Shown here: piece after piece, positions 37,777 through 46,597 of the stretch
How the letters are laid out: each line of letters begins with the position of its first letter
How positions within the stretch are numbered: the stretch's first letter is position 1
Assembly (NCBI GenBank): GCA_947503625.1
Contig: CANNEK010000002.1
Location: 434,001 to 498,000 of the forward strand
DNA from: an uncultured Kordiimonas sp.
GTDB lineage: Bacteria; Pseudomonadota; Alphaproteobacteria; Sphingomonadales; Kordiimonadaceae
DNA length: 64,000 nucleotides
Reading direction: 5' to 3'
The notes under the pieces: generated by a model
Told to the model about the DNA's origin: nothing
The model's input: the letters and a program-made list of their open reading frames with translations, nothing else
The model's database searches: none
Program-made: the position numbers and the translations under genes

Positions 37777-38946
37777 TCATCGCACATAAACATCGCGCGA
37801 ACTTTCAGCGCGAAGCGGATGCATGGTGATCACGTCCGGCACCTTGCCTTCGTGCACAGCCTGCAGGTTAAGCCTGGCATCCAGATAGTCACTTTTATGT
37901 TCCAGCGCGGTTACAAGCGCTTCTGCTGCAGCATCGCTGCCTTCTAAATGGCCTGTGGCCACAGCCAGGTTATTCAGGACATCCGCGCGGGTGCAGCGCT
38001 GTCGAAGCGTCGCAAGAGTTTCATACGCACCTTCAAAGTCCACCATTTTTAGTGCGGCGGTTGCACGGTAAAAAGTTGCCACGTCTGCCGCTGGCATACC
38101 AAAAGGGGCAATGTCAGCCTGGCCGTCTTCAATCTCATCAAGCAAACCGGGAACTCGCTCGAAGTCGCCGCAAAACAATGCAGCGCTTGCCAGAATACAG
38201 GCGCGATCAGCCGACGCAAATCCTGCCCTTTTCAAGGCCTGCGCGATGTCTCGCGGGGCATGCTTGGCGAGCGCACGGGCCGTAAAAAGCGCAGTCCTGT
38301 CTCGTTGGCGAGAGACGGAGTTATCCGAATGGTAATATTGATACTGCGCGTGCTGTTCCGGGTGAAGGCGTGCATCCCCGGCGATAGCGCGCAGCAAAAA
38401 ATCATAGTCTTCCGCGCACGCAAATGTCGGATCATAATCGATAGTTCGGGCAAATTCGGTTTTGAAAGCAATTGTAAGCGCCGGGTACCAATTGCGTTCG
38501 AAAGAACGCCACTCAGCTCCCGGGCCCATCATGAAAAACGGTATATCAAGCGGGCGTACCGCAACGCCTTCCGGGTCCTTGTAAAGATGCGCCGCACCAA
38601 CCACCAACTCTGCAGTGTCAGCAGCAAGCGGCGCACGCATGATATGCATGTGATCATCGCCAAATGCGTCATCAGCATCGAGCCAAATGCCGTAGCGGGT
38701 TTCAATATTTGCAAGCGCCAGTGAACGCACAAACCCCAGCGAAACCGCTTTGTCGTTGTGGATGACCCGAAGGGCATCACCGCCCGCCGCACGTGCCTTT
38801 TCTGCTGTCTGGTCGGAACTGGCATCATCAACCAGTATTATGCGCCGGGCGCCCGCAGCAAGTGCAGACTGCACAGCACGAGTGATAGTCGCTTGTGCAT
38901 TTCTGGCAACAATTGCTACGGTAATATCTTCAAAAGCTCGGTTCAT
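37777..38946 (-). CDS. family 2 glycosyltransferase with C-terminal helical repeats
   Basis: A 389-residue protein. Residues 1-200 form a GT-A fold: TVAIVARNAQATITRAVQSAL, the nucleotide-binding LVDDASSD (38-45), and the metal-binding DADD (90-93). Later, CAEDYDFLLRA is the acceptor-side motif. From about 260 the protein is helical with TPR-like units (AEALVTALEHKSDYLDARLNLQA). It likely builds an exopolysaccharide or glycosylates a surface molecule. The start is uncertain; ATG at 38946 matches the family N-terminus but has no strong ribosome-binding site, and the frame extends upstream. Confidence 0.82.
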   Translation of the reverse strand: MNRAFEDITVAIVARNAQATITRAVQSALAAGARRIILVDDASSDQTAEKARAAGGDALRVIHNDKAVSLGFVRSLALANIETRYGIWLDADDAFGDDHMHIMRAPLAADTAELVVGAAHLYKDPEGVAVRPLDIPFFMMGPGAEWRSFERNWYPALTIAFKTEFARTIDYDPTFACAEDYDFLLRAIAGDARLHPEQHAQYQYYHSDNSVSRQRDRTALFTARALAKHAPRDIAQALKRAGFASADRACILASAALFCGDFERVPGLLDEIEDGQADIAPFGMPAADVATFYRATAALKMVDFEGAYETLATLRQRCTRADVLNNLAVATGHLEGSDAAAEALVTALEHKSDYLDARLNLQAVHEGKVPDVITMHPLRAESSRDVYVR

Positions 38947-39121
38947 CCACACCCACATTATCCAGCGTATCCCGTCAGCGGAACATATAGCCACCTTATG
39001 GCCTACACCATATAGGCGGGCGTACCCAACCCTGAACAAATAACGCATTGATTGATGTGTGTCATCACGCGGCGAGCCACCAAAGGCAATGTTAACATCG
39101 AATTCGACGGGACACATCATC

Positions 39122-40816
39122 ATGCAAAAAGCATTTGTTACTCTGGCATCGGGACGACAGGTTCATTACCGCACAGCAGGCGTTGGCCCCCCGCTGATTA
39201 TGCTGCATCAATCCCCCCAACATTCAGAAACACTTGAGCCGGCGATGCATGTGTTTTCAAGTGTATGCCAGTGCATTGCCCTCGATACACCGGGTTATGG
39301 CCTGTCTGACGATTTTTCCGAACCTGCAGGCGGTCTGGAAGACTATGCAGCTGGCGTAATTGAGGCCTTAGATGCCATGGGTATCGGCGAGTTTTATCTA
39401 TACGGTGTAGCAACAGGTGCGCAGATAGGTATTGAGGTTGCGAAGCAAAACCCCGACCGGGTCAGGTTTTTGTTGCTTGACGCAAACGGCCATGTGAGCC
39501 CGGAAGAACGCGACGAGATTCTGGATGGGTATTTTCCCGACGTATCGCCGCAACCGGACGGAGGGCACCTTCTGACATACTGGGATATGTGCCGCCAACT
39601 GTTTGTTGCCTTCCCCTGGCATTCCGGAAAACTGCAGGACGGGTTGCACCTGGACCAACCATCACCTGATGTCATCCAGACTATACTGATGCGCTACCTT
39701 GAAGCGGGCGAACAGTATCATCATGCTTACCGGCTGGCATTCTATACGGAAAACAGAGCCCATATGGACGGCCTGTCTGTGCCGACAACCATGGTGCGAT
39801 GGGAAGGCAGCGCCGCGCTTGGTATGACAGACGCATTGATTGAGCTGGGTGTACCCGAATGCGTAACAGTTCTTGACGCAGGACCAGACCTTGAAAACCG
39901 TTTTGCCATCCAGCTTGCTGCTCTCCAAAAGGCTGTCTCCGGGGGAATGGTTTCAACGGTTGAGTTAAGAACCTCCTTGCCAGAAACGTGCGATAGGTTC
40001 ACCAAAACCTACTTCAAATCCGGCAGCATCCAGATTCACGGGCGCATCAATAAAAAGGGGCGCGGAAAACCACTTGTTATATTGCACGATGCCGCATCAT
40101 CGAGCTCGGGCATTGTCACGCAGGTGGACAAACTGGCAGAACAAAGACCTATACTTCTTTTGGATCTGCCCAACCACGGCGATTCAGATGACTTACCGGC
40201 AGATGAAACCTTTGATTTCGGCTCGATAGCGAACGCAGTTGCAGATGCATTGCGGGCCGCCGGGTTTGAGGACGCAGAAATTGCCGGCATCGGTTTGGGT
40301 GGTGCCATTGCACTGACCATGTCCACTATTATGGACTTGCAACATATCTATGTGATTAACCCGGTCGCACATGACCGGAAGCCCCAGGAGGCTGCCGAAA
40401 AACTACCGGACCTTTCCCCTACAATGGACGGAACGCACTTGATCAAGGCATGGGTCATGCTTCGAGACGCCGAATTGTACTGGCCGTGGTTCGATACCAG
40501 TGCAAAAGCCCGCAGGCAGGTCGACGCAGACGTGTGTCCGGGAAACCTGCACCAGAAGACCGTTAATCTGTTTAAAACCGGGTCTTCTTTTGCTGCTACA
40601 AAGTCGCTTGAATATGATCTTGACTGGTCGCCGGTTTTGCGTGGTACCAAAACCCCCGTGACCCTGGTTTATACCGTCGACCAACCCAACCCTGACCATG
40701 CAGGAAAACTGGCTGAAAGCACCGGCACCCAATTGATCGAGACCGGCAGGCGAATTTCGCAAGTATTTGACGTTCTGGCCACCCGACCATCAGGCACAGA
40801 TCGCTATTCGAAATAG
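39122..40816 (+). CDS. tandem alpha/beta hydrolase-fold protein lacking nucleophile serines
   Basis: A 564-residue protein made of two alpha/beta hydrolase domains (about 1-270 and 300-564). Both show the strand/turn before the elbow (ALDTPGYGLSDDF; LLDLPNHGDSDDL) and the same cap motif (DGGHLLTYWDMCRQLF at 146 and DGTHLIKAWVMLRDAE at 436), so they arose by duplication. At the nucleophile elbow GXSXG, domain 1 has GVATG (Ala97 in place of Ser) and domain 2 has GIGLG (Gly391). I recall relatives of this family with a GXHTG elbow, so serine loss may be older than the fusion. Function is unknown; classical esterase activity is unlikely. It is divergent from the glycosyltransferase gene, and its end overlaps the thioesterase by 13 bases. 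Confidence 0.8.
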   Translation: MQKAFVTLASGRQVHYRTAGVGPPLIMLHQSPQHSETLEPAMHVFSSVCQCIALDTPGYGLSDDFSEPAGGLEDYAAGVIEALDAMGIGEFYLYGVATGAQIGIEVAKQNPDRVRFLLLDANGHVSPEERDEILDGYFPDVSPQPDGGHLLTYWDMCRQLFVAFPWHSGKLQDGLHLDQPSPDVIQTILMRYLEAGEQYHHAYRLAFYTENRAHMDGLSVPTTMVRWEGSAALGMTDALIELGVPECVTVLDAGPDLENRFAIQLAALQKAVSGGMVSTVELRTSLPETCDRFTKTYFKSGSIQIHGRINKKGRGKPLVILHDAASSSSGIVTQVDKLAEQRPILLLDLPNHGDSDDLPADETFDFGSIANAVADALRAAGFEDAEIAGIGLGGAIALTMSTIMDLQHIYVINPVAHDRKPQEAAEKLPDLSPTMDGTHLIKAWVMLRDAELYWPWFDTSAKARRQVDADVCPGNLHQKTVNLFKTGSSFAATKSLEYDLDWSPVLRGTKTPVTLVYTVDQPNPDHAGKLAESTGTQLIETGRRISQVFDVLATRPSGTDRYSK

Positions 40817-41601
40817 ACCATGCATTGGCGCGACAATGCGACAAGCGTGCCGTCCTCTGTGAAAATCATGCCCGACTGCTGGGAATATCCGTTTGCCGCC
40901 GCTTCCAGCGTGAAATCCAGATAGAACCAGTCTGTCTCCACTTCACCAGGCGGCACGACAAACTCCATGGACCAGCTCATTGAGCTTGCGCGCACCGGCT
41001 TGTCGAAATGGCACATGATGACAGGTGGTGGCATGTCAGCGATACCAACAATCTTGGCGACCGGAAATGCGTCCATGTTTGACTTGTGGCGCACCCACAT
41101 TGCTGTTTTTCGGTCTTTCGAGTTACTCATAGGCACACCACCGCCAGTCCAGTGGATATCAAAATTGTCCAGAAACCCGGGTAACGGTCGCAAGCCCGAC
41201 TGCATCGCAGGTACGCTGTTGCGCGGCGGCGCATCAAAATCAACGTCAAACGGTACTGAGAGAGCCGGACGATCTTCACCAAAAGCAGCACTTGCAGCAA
41301 AACAAACCTGGTCACCAGCCAGAACATCTGCACGTGACTGCACGACAGCCCTGCCTTCGCGCAGCGTTTCAGAACGAACATCAAGCACGCCTTCAGGCGC
41401 TGGTGCAACGAAATTGCCAAGCAACGACCGGATTGGCCGCGGCGTGGTCAATTTCATGGCCATTTGCTCTGCAGCTATCGCTGCGACCAGTCCACCATAG
41501 AGTGCGCGGCCCTGAGCCCAGCTCGGAGGGATATCCACAGCATTACCGCCGTGGTCAGCGAGGTTTTGCATAATTTTTTCAAAGCTGGAAGTCGTGGACA
41601 T
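40804..41601 (-). CDS. acyl-CoA thioesterase family protein (double hotdog, TesB-like)
   Basis: A 265-residue protein with two hotdog halves. The first has GRALYGGLVAAIAAEQM and RSLLGNFVAPAPEGVLDVRSETLREGR; the second has DAFPVAKIVGIADMPPP, MSWSMEFVV and the final WFYLDFTLEAAANGYSQQSGMIF. This is the TesB/4HBT_3 arrangement of thioesterases that hydrolyse acyl-CoA. The acyl chain is unknown. Convergent with the tandem hydrolase gene. Confidence 0.87.
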   Translation of the reverse strand: MSTTSSFEKIMQNLADHGGNAVDIPPSWAQGRALYGGLVAAIAAEQMAMKLTTPRPIRSLLGNFVAPAPEGVLDVRSETLREGRAVVQSRADVLAGDQVCFAASAAFGEDRPALSVPFDVDFDAPPRNSVPAMQSGLRPLPGFLDNFDIHWTGGGVPMSNSKDRKTAMWVRHKSNMDAFPVAKIVGIADMPPPVIMCHFDKPVRASSMSWSMEFVVPPGEVETDWFYLDFTLEAAANGYSQQSGMIFTEDGTLVALSRQCMVYFE

Positions 41602-41723
41602 AAGAATACCCTAACACCTTATTTTCAAAAGCATGTATCGTTGCTGGTAACCTGTTACCGTCAGAAATAGAGTGCTTTTACATTCAGCCAAGCAACAGAA
41701 ATGAATGTCCTCGATACGCACTT

Positions 41724-41764
41724 GGCGGAACCGCCCTTTATTCTGCCACAAGCTTGACTATAAT
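41724..41764 (+). promoter_or_regulatory. candidate promoter of the rnd-lpt cluster with inverted repeat
   Basis: A perfect TATAAT at 41759-41764 lies about 30 bases before the RNase D ATG. No good -35 box is found at 17 bases. Slightly upstream a 12-base perfect inverted repeat (GGCGG/CCGCC, 41724-41735) sits where an activator or repressor could bind. Confidence 0.35.
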
Positions 41765-41794
41765 GGCGACGAAATTGACGAAAGCGACATCACT

Positions 41795-42406
41795 ATGGCA
41801 ATCCATTTCCACGAGGGCGACCTGCCCGCCGACATCTCTTTTGGTGGCAGTGTCGCGGTAGACAGTGAAACCATGGGCCTTAACCCACACAGAGACCGCC
41901 TTTGCGTTGTGCAGCTTTCAGCGGGGGACGGTGATGCCCACCTTGTACGTTTTAGGCAAGGTGCCTATGCAGCTCCCAACCTGAAGAAATTGCTGACCAG
42001 TCCTGATGTCCTCAAGATTTTTCACTTCGCCCGCTTTGATGTCGCGGTAATGAAACACTATCTGGGTGTGGATACAGCGCCAGTCTATTGCACAAAAATC
42101 GCATCAAAACTTGTACGCACCTATACCGACAGGCATGGGCTGAAAGACCTCTGTGCCGAGCTTGCCGATATTCAGCTCGACAAACAACAGCAATCAAGTG
42201 ACTGGGGCGCAGATGAAATTAGTGAAGCACAGCAACATTATGCTGCTTCTGATGTATTGTACCTCCATAAACTGAAGTGCAAACTGGACATGATGCTTGA
42301 GAGAGAAGGTAGGGCTGAAATGGCATCGAAGGCCTTTGCCTTTCTGGCAACTCGGGCCGACATGGACCTGGCTGGTTTTGAAGCCATGGACATTTTCTCC
42401 CACTAG
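41795..42406 (+). CDS. RNase D-type 3'-5' exonuclease (short form)
   Basis: A 203-residue protein consisting of the DEDD exonuclease domain only, without the HRDC domains of E. coli RNase D. Motif I is AVDSETMGLNPHRDRLCVVQLS, motif II is KIFHFARFDVAVM, and motif III is YAASDVLYLHKLK. Alphaproteobacteria commonly place this short form ahead of lptC. It probably trims structured RNAs such as tRNA precursors. The ATG at 41795 fits the family N-terminus (MAIHFHEGDLPAD); the open frame upstream is not conserved-looking. Confidence 0.9.
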   Translation: MAIHFHEGDLPADISFGGSVAVDSETMGLNPHRDRLCVVQLSAGDGDAHLVRFRQGAYAAPNLKKLLTSPDVLKIFHFARFDVAVMKHYLGVDTAPVYCTKIASKLVRTYTDRHGLKDLCAELADIQLDKQQQSSDWGADEISEAQQHYAASDVLYLHKLKCKLDMMLEREGRAEMASKAFAFLATRADMDLAGFEAMDIFSH

Positions 42407-42432
42407 CCCTCACGGCCAAAGGACAGTTCGCC

Positions 42433-43131
42433 TTGAGTACACCGGTCAAAGATCATTACCAAAGCCCTGAGCGGGCACGTGAAGTTGCGCTCGAAGCGCT
42501 GAGACCAGAGCAAAACGGATCCGTCAGACTGCAATGGGATGGCTTTATCAGGTTCATGCAGGTCTTTCTGCCAATCAGTGCTTTGGTACTTGGTTCCATT
42601 ACAATTGGCTGGCCATTCCTGAATGACGCTGAAGTCAGCTTCACACTTTCGAAGGATGACGTAGCCCGATCCGACGGTGTGATCCGAATGACAAATATGA
42701 ATTACGTTGGCACCGATGCAAAGGACCGCCTGTTCCGAATTCATGCGACTGCCGGTGAACAGGACAACCCCAACGCACCGAGAGTGCGCCTCACAGACAT
42801 CCACGCTCAAATGGAACTTGATCAGGGACAGGAAGCCAGAGTTGATGCCCGCAGCGGGATATACAGGACAGGTAACAACAGCCTTTCCCTGGTAGGCGGC
42901 GTGAACCTGGAAACCGGCAACGGATACTTTCTGGAAATGGCCGGGGCAGAAATTGACCTGCGGTCCAAAACGGCCACCGGGCAGGGTGCCATAAACGGCC
43001 GAGCCGACCTTGGCACATTGGAGGCCGCGCGGATGAGTCTCAACGTCGAGGAAAAAGAAGCTGTGTTTGATGGTGGTGTTTCGCTTCATATTGTTCCAAA
43101 ACGACCCGAAGGTTCGGTCAATAGGAGATAA
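42433..43131 (+). CDS. lptC: LPS export protein LptC
   Basis: A 232-residue bitopic membrane protein linking the LptB2FG transporter to LptA. One transmembrane helix lies at about 37-58 (VFLPISALVLGSITIGWPFL), followed by a periplasmic beta-jellyroll (MNYVGTDAKDRLFRIHATAG, SGIYRTGNNSLSLVGGVNLETGNG). The start is TTG with AAAGGAC upstream. It is followed two bases later by lptA. Confidence 0.88.
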   Translation: MSTPVKDHYQSPERAREVALEALRPEQNGSVRLQWDGFIRFMQVFLPISALVLGSITIGWPFLNDAEVSFTLSKDDVARSDGVIRMTNMNYVGTDAKDRLFRIHATAGEQDNPNAPRVRLTDIHAQMELDQGQEARVDARSGIYRTGNNSLSLVGGVNLETGNGYFLEMAGAEIDLRSKTATGQGAINGRADLGTLEAARMSLNVEEKEAVFDGGVSLHIVPKRPEGSVNRR

Positions 43132-43133
43132 CT

Positions 43134-43712
43134 GTGTTCCCAAAAGTGTATTCAGCGTTGGTCCGTAAAGGCGTGGCGGTTGCAAGCGCAGCTTTTATGT
43201 TGATCGCTGCCTCACAACCAGCATCTGCACAATCGGTTCTCAAAGACCACGACACCTATCAGCCGCTTGACATTTCTGCCGAACGCCTGGAGATGCAACA
43301 AAAACAGGGTCGCGCAATTTTCACGGGCTCCGTACAGGTGACACAAGGCAAGCTTACATTGCGGTCGAACACCATCACCGTTTTTTATAACATTGCCGAA
43401 ACAGACGGCGATCCAACCATCTCGCGGCTGGATGCTCAGGGTCAGTTTGAACTTTTGTCTGACAGTGAGACACTTATCGGCGACTGGGGCATTTATGACG
43501 TTGATCGCCAGCTGATAACTGTGGGGGGCGATGTCATGTTCCGCCAAGGCACATCTGAACTGAAAGGGTCTCGTCTGGAATTTGATCTGGTGTCAGGGCT
43601 TGCCAAGCTCGACGGTGAGGACACCAGCAGCGAGGACGGTCGCGTTCGCGGCAGTTTTACCGTTCCGTCAAAGCCTGACACAAACGACTCTGGTTCAAGC
43701 GACACTCCGTAA
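43134..43712 (+). CDS. lptA: LPS transport periplasmic protein LptA
   Basis: A 192-residue protein with a signal peptide (cleavage near PASAQS) and an OstA-type beta-jellyroll (LDISAERLEMQQKQGRAIFT, VQVTQGKLTLRSNTITVFY, VGGDVMFRQGTSELKGSRLE). It forms the periplasmic bridge that carries lipopolysaccharide to the outer membrane. The GTG start lies directly after lptC, so the two are coupled. The short Ser/Asp/Pro tail after 175 is typical. Confidence 0.92.
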   Translation: MFPKVYSALVRKGVAVASAAFMLIAASQPASAQSVLKDHDTYQPLDISAERLEMQQKQGRAIFTGSVQVTQGKLTLRSNTITVFYNIAETDGDPTISRLDAQGQFELLSDSETLIGDWGIYDVDRQLITVGGDVMFRQGTSELKGSRLEFDLVSGLAKLDGEDTSSEDGRVRGSFTVPSKPDTNDSGSSDTP

Positions 43713-43909
43713 CCACCCGCCAGAAATATAAACCCGGCCAAACTGTTTACGCTGAATTTTTCCTTAAATCGCTGGAACAAAGACATTGTTCATGATTTAT
43801 TGACATTTGCCATGCACAAATTGAGCCAATAACGCTTGGGGGCTTAGGCAGTTTGCTCGCCAACCTCCGAAAAACAATAAGCCGAAACCGGAAAGACAAG
43901 AGACGCTTT

Positions 43910-44689
43910 ATGACTGCCGAAACGCAGCAAACCGACAGTACACCGTCCCCACAAACGGACAAGGCCACTGCTGGCCTGCACGTACAGGGTATTGGCAAGT
44001 CCTACAATGGGCGGCCGGTTCTTCGCGACATATCGCTGACTGTTCGGCGGGGCGAAGTTGTTGGGTTGTTGGGGCCTAACGGGGCTGGCAAGACAACCTG
44101 CTTCTACAGCATTACCGGCCTGATTGCTCCTGATCACGGTCGGGTGGAACTGGACGGCAAGGACATCACTTATATGCCAATGTACCGCCGTGCGCGACTT
44201 GGCATCGGCTACCTGCCTCAGGAAACATCTATTTTCCGCGGCATGACCGTAGAAGAAAACATCCGCGCGGTCCTCGAAGTCGTCCAACCAGACAGAGCCC
44301 TTCGAAATGCCATGCTGGACGAACTTCTGGAAGAGTTTTCGATTACTCATCTCAGGAATACGCCGGCACTGGCGCTGTCGGGCGGTGAAAGGCGACGCTG
44401 CGAAATTGCGCGTGCACTGGCCGCAAGACCGAAATTTATCCTGCTTGATGAACCGTTCGCTGGCATCGACCCCATCGCAATAGCGGATATCCGCGATCTG
44501 ACGGCTCACCTTAAAGACCGCGGTATCGGTGTTCTCATTACGGATCACAATGTCCGGGAAACGCTCGATATTATTGACCGGGCGTTCATCATTTATGATG
44601 GTCATGTTCTGTTTGAAGGTAGTGCCGAAGCCGTACTGAAAAGTGAAGAAGTTCGGCGGGTTTACCTCGGCGACAGTTTCAGTTTGTAG
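43910..44689 (+). CDS. lptB: LPS export ABC transporter ATP-binding protein LptB
   Basis: A 259-residue ATPase powering LPS extraction. Walker A is [13 protein letters not shown] (about 60-72), the Q-loop is [13 protein letters not shown], the signature is [15 protein letters not shown], and Walker B is [15 protein letters not shown]. The terminal DNVRET-type stretch ([15 protein letters not shown]) and YLGDSFSL end match LptB. The first 20 residues are an extra polar segment. It starts 197 bases after lptA, where a TTGACA at 43800 might be part of an internal promoter. Confidence 0.96.
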   Translation: MTAETQQTDSTPSPQTDKATAGLHVQGIGKSYNGRPVLRDISLTVRRGEVVGLLGPNGAGKTTCFYSITGLIAPDHGRVELDGKDITYMPMYRRARLGIGYLPQETSIFRGMTVEENIRAVLEVVQPDRALRNAMLDELLEEFSITHLRNTPALALSGGERRRCEIARALAARPKFILLDEPFAGIDPIAIADIRDLTAHLKDRGIGVLITDHNVRETLDIIDRAFIIYDGHVLFEGSAEAVLKSEEVRRVYLGDSFSL

Positions 44690-44698
44690 GGGTGGAAT

Positions 44699-46288
44699 GT
44701 GGCGTTAACTCCCAGACTGGACCTAAGGCAAAGCCAACAACTGGTGATGACGCCCCAGTTGCAGCAGGCAATCAAACTGCTGCAGCTCTCCAATCTGGAA
44801 TTATCGGACTATGTTACCGAAGAGGTCGAACGCAATCCATTCCTTGAAGTCGGCGAGACTGACACCGGTGGTCCGGCCGAGGGCGGCGAGCGTGGTGGCA
44901 CACTGACCAGCGACAGCATTCGCGAAAACAACGCCGGGACAGATGGCGCTGACAGCGGCAATGACCAGACCATGGTAGCGACGGACCGGTCAATGGAAAG
45001 TGGTCTCGATACATCAAGCAGCAGTGAATCTGCTCTCGACACCAACATGGACACCAACGTGTACAATAATGATGCCGCCCCTGACCGGGCGGACGGCAGC
45101 GGGGGTCTTTCATCCGGCCTAACTTATGAAGGCGGCGGCACGATAAAAGGTGGTGGTGGCGTCTATGATGACCGTGGTCTTGATCAGACACTTGAAGGTG
45201 AAGAAAACCTGCATGATTATCTCAGCCGCCAGATGGTTGTCGTGTTCGAAGGCGCAGCGGAGAGGTTGGTCGCAACACATATTATTGATGCGGTAGACGA
45301 GTCCGGCTACGTGTCCCCCGATATCGTAAACGACGTTTCGGAGCGACTTGGCGCAACGCCCGGGTCTGTGGAAGCCATATTGATGTCGCTCCAGACGCTC
45401 GAGCCATCGGGGGTTTTCGCCCGCAGCTTGTCGGAATGCCTCGCCATACAACTGAAAGATCAGGATCGTTACGACCCGGCAATGCAAGCACTTGTCGAAA
45501 ACCTGGAACTGCTTGCCAAACGGGAGATGTCAACGCTGAAGCGGTTATGCGCTGTTGACCAAGACGATATGGCAGACATGGTCAGGGAAATCCGGACCCT
45601 GAACCCAAAACCCGGGCTCGAGTATGGAAACCAGGATGTGCAACCCGTCGTACCGGATATATTTATTCAAAAAAGTCAGGCAGGCATGTGGATTGTTGAA
45701 CTCAACAGCGACACGCTGCCCAAGGTTCTGGTCAACTCCCAGTATGTGAGCGAACTGTCGGATCTTGAAGGCGACAAGGAGGCGAAAGCCTTTGTTTCGG
45801 ATTGTATGTCCAACGCAAACTGGCTGGTAAAAGCACTGGATCAGCGCGCCAGAACGATTCTCAAGGTTTCGACGGCTCTGGTGAAAAAACAACAACCGTT
45901 TTTTGAGCACGGCGTGCGCTATCTGAAGCCGCTCACCTTGAAGGATATTGCGGAAGAGATTGATATGCACGAGTCGACCGTGTCCCGGGTCACCAACAAT
46001 AAATTTCTCTCCTGCCCGCGGGGCATGTTCGAGCTCAAGTATTTTTTCACGTCCGCTATTTCGGCTGCCGATGGTGGTGACGCCCACTCGGCAGAATCGG
46101 TCAAGTTTCGCCTGAAGGAGCTTATTGACGCGGAAGACCCGAGGAAAATTCTGTCAGATGACAAACTCGTCGTCATGATGAAAGCGGAAGGAATAGATAT
46201 TGCCCGCCGTACCGTTGCAAAGTATCGGGAAGCGCTGAGAATACCATCTTCAGTGCAACGGCGACGCCAGAAGAACATGGCCACCTGA
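44699..46288 (+). CDS. rpoN: RNA polymerase sigma-54 factor RpoN
   Basis: A 529-residue sigma-54. Region I is glutamine- and leucine-rich (LRQSQQLVMTPQLQQAIKLLQ), region II is an unusually long acidic/Ser/Gly low-complexity linker (about 55-165), and the core- and -12-binding parts follow (KDIAEEIDMHESTVSRVTNN). The RpoN box ARRTVAKYRE is near the C-terminus. A GTG start comes 9 bases after lptB. It directs nitrogen and other regulons; one activator with a GAFTGA loop is encoded at 51120. Confidence 0.97.
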   Translation: MALTPRLDLRQSQQLVMTPQLQQAIKLLQLSNLELSDYVTEEVERNPFLEVGETDTGGPAEGGERGGTLTSDSIRENNAGTDGADSGNDQTMVATDRSMESGLDTSSSSESALDTNMDTNVYNNDAAPDRADGSGGLSSGLTYEGGGTIKGGGGVYDDRGLDQTLEGEENLHDYLSRQMVVVFEGAAERLVATHIIDAVDESGYVSPDIVNDVSERLGATPGSVEAILMSLQTLEPSGVFARSLSECLAIQLKDQDRYDPAMQALVENLELLAKREMSTLKRLCAVDQDDMADMVREIRTLNPKPGLEYGNQDVQPVVPDIFIQKSQAGMWIVELNSDTLPKVLVNSQYVSELSDLEGDKEAKAFVSDCMSNANWLVKALDQRARTILKVSTALVKKQQPFFEHGVRYLKPLTLKDIAEEIDMHESTVSRVTNNKFLSCPRGMFELKYFFTSAISAADGGDAHSAESVKFRLKELIDAEDPRKILSDDKLVVMMKAEGIDIARRTVAKYREALRIPSSVQRRRQKNMAT

Positions 46289-46352
46289 GTCGGTATGTTT
46301 TTGCACACGTTCTCAATTGTGCCGTATTTAAAAGCTGTTGGTTTTCATATGC

Positions 46353-46400
46353 TTGATGAAAATCAAGACGCCTGTAACAGTTTTGAGTATGCTGAAAAAC
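46353..46400 (+). promoter_or_regulatory. FNR/FixK-type box and promoter upstream of hpf
   Basis: TTGAT-GAAA-ATCAA at 46353-46366 is a perfect FNR/FixK/Anr consensus. TATGCT at 46388-46393 can serve as -10; a start near 46400 would put the box centre at about -41, the standard class II activator position. The leader to hpf would be about 200 bases and contains no ATG. A larger imperfect inverted repeat (AGACGCCTGT at 46366 and ACAGGGGCGTCT at 46399) overlaps the site. Confidence 0.6.
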
Positions 46401-46597
46401 AGGGGCGTCTGAATAGCTGCAACAGCGATCTATTCAGCAAGGTTTTAAGTCAGTGTTGACGCCTCAAATATTGCTGAACCAGTGATTTCTCAAACACTGG
46501 CACATACTTTTCCCTGAAGGTTGGCCGGAAAAAACGGGTAGGTCAGCCAGGTTTCAGCAGCCGCCCGGGCTGCTAGAAGAAAGGAAGATTGGCACAT
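46401..46597 (+). other. long leader of hpf
   Basis: This stretch has no gene. It contains an inverted repeat CCAGTG/CACTGG (46479-46500) and the AAGGAA ribosome-binding site of hpf. It would be the 5' untranslated region if transcription starts at the FNR-type promoter. Confidence 0.4.

Noticed and set aside
46498-46513. A sigma-54-like -24/-12 site (TGGCAC with TTTC 11 bases on) before hpf
   Set aside because: The -12 element lacks the GC that is almost always required; the FNR-type promoter upstream is a better match.
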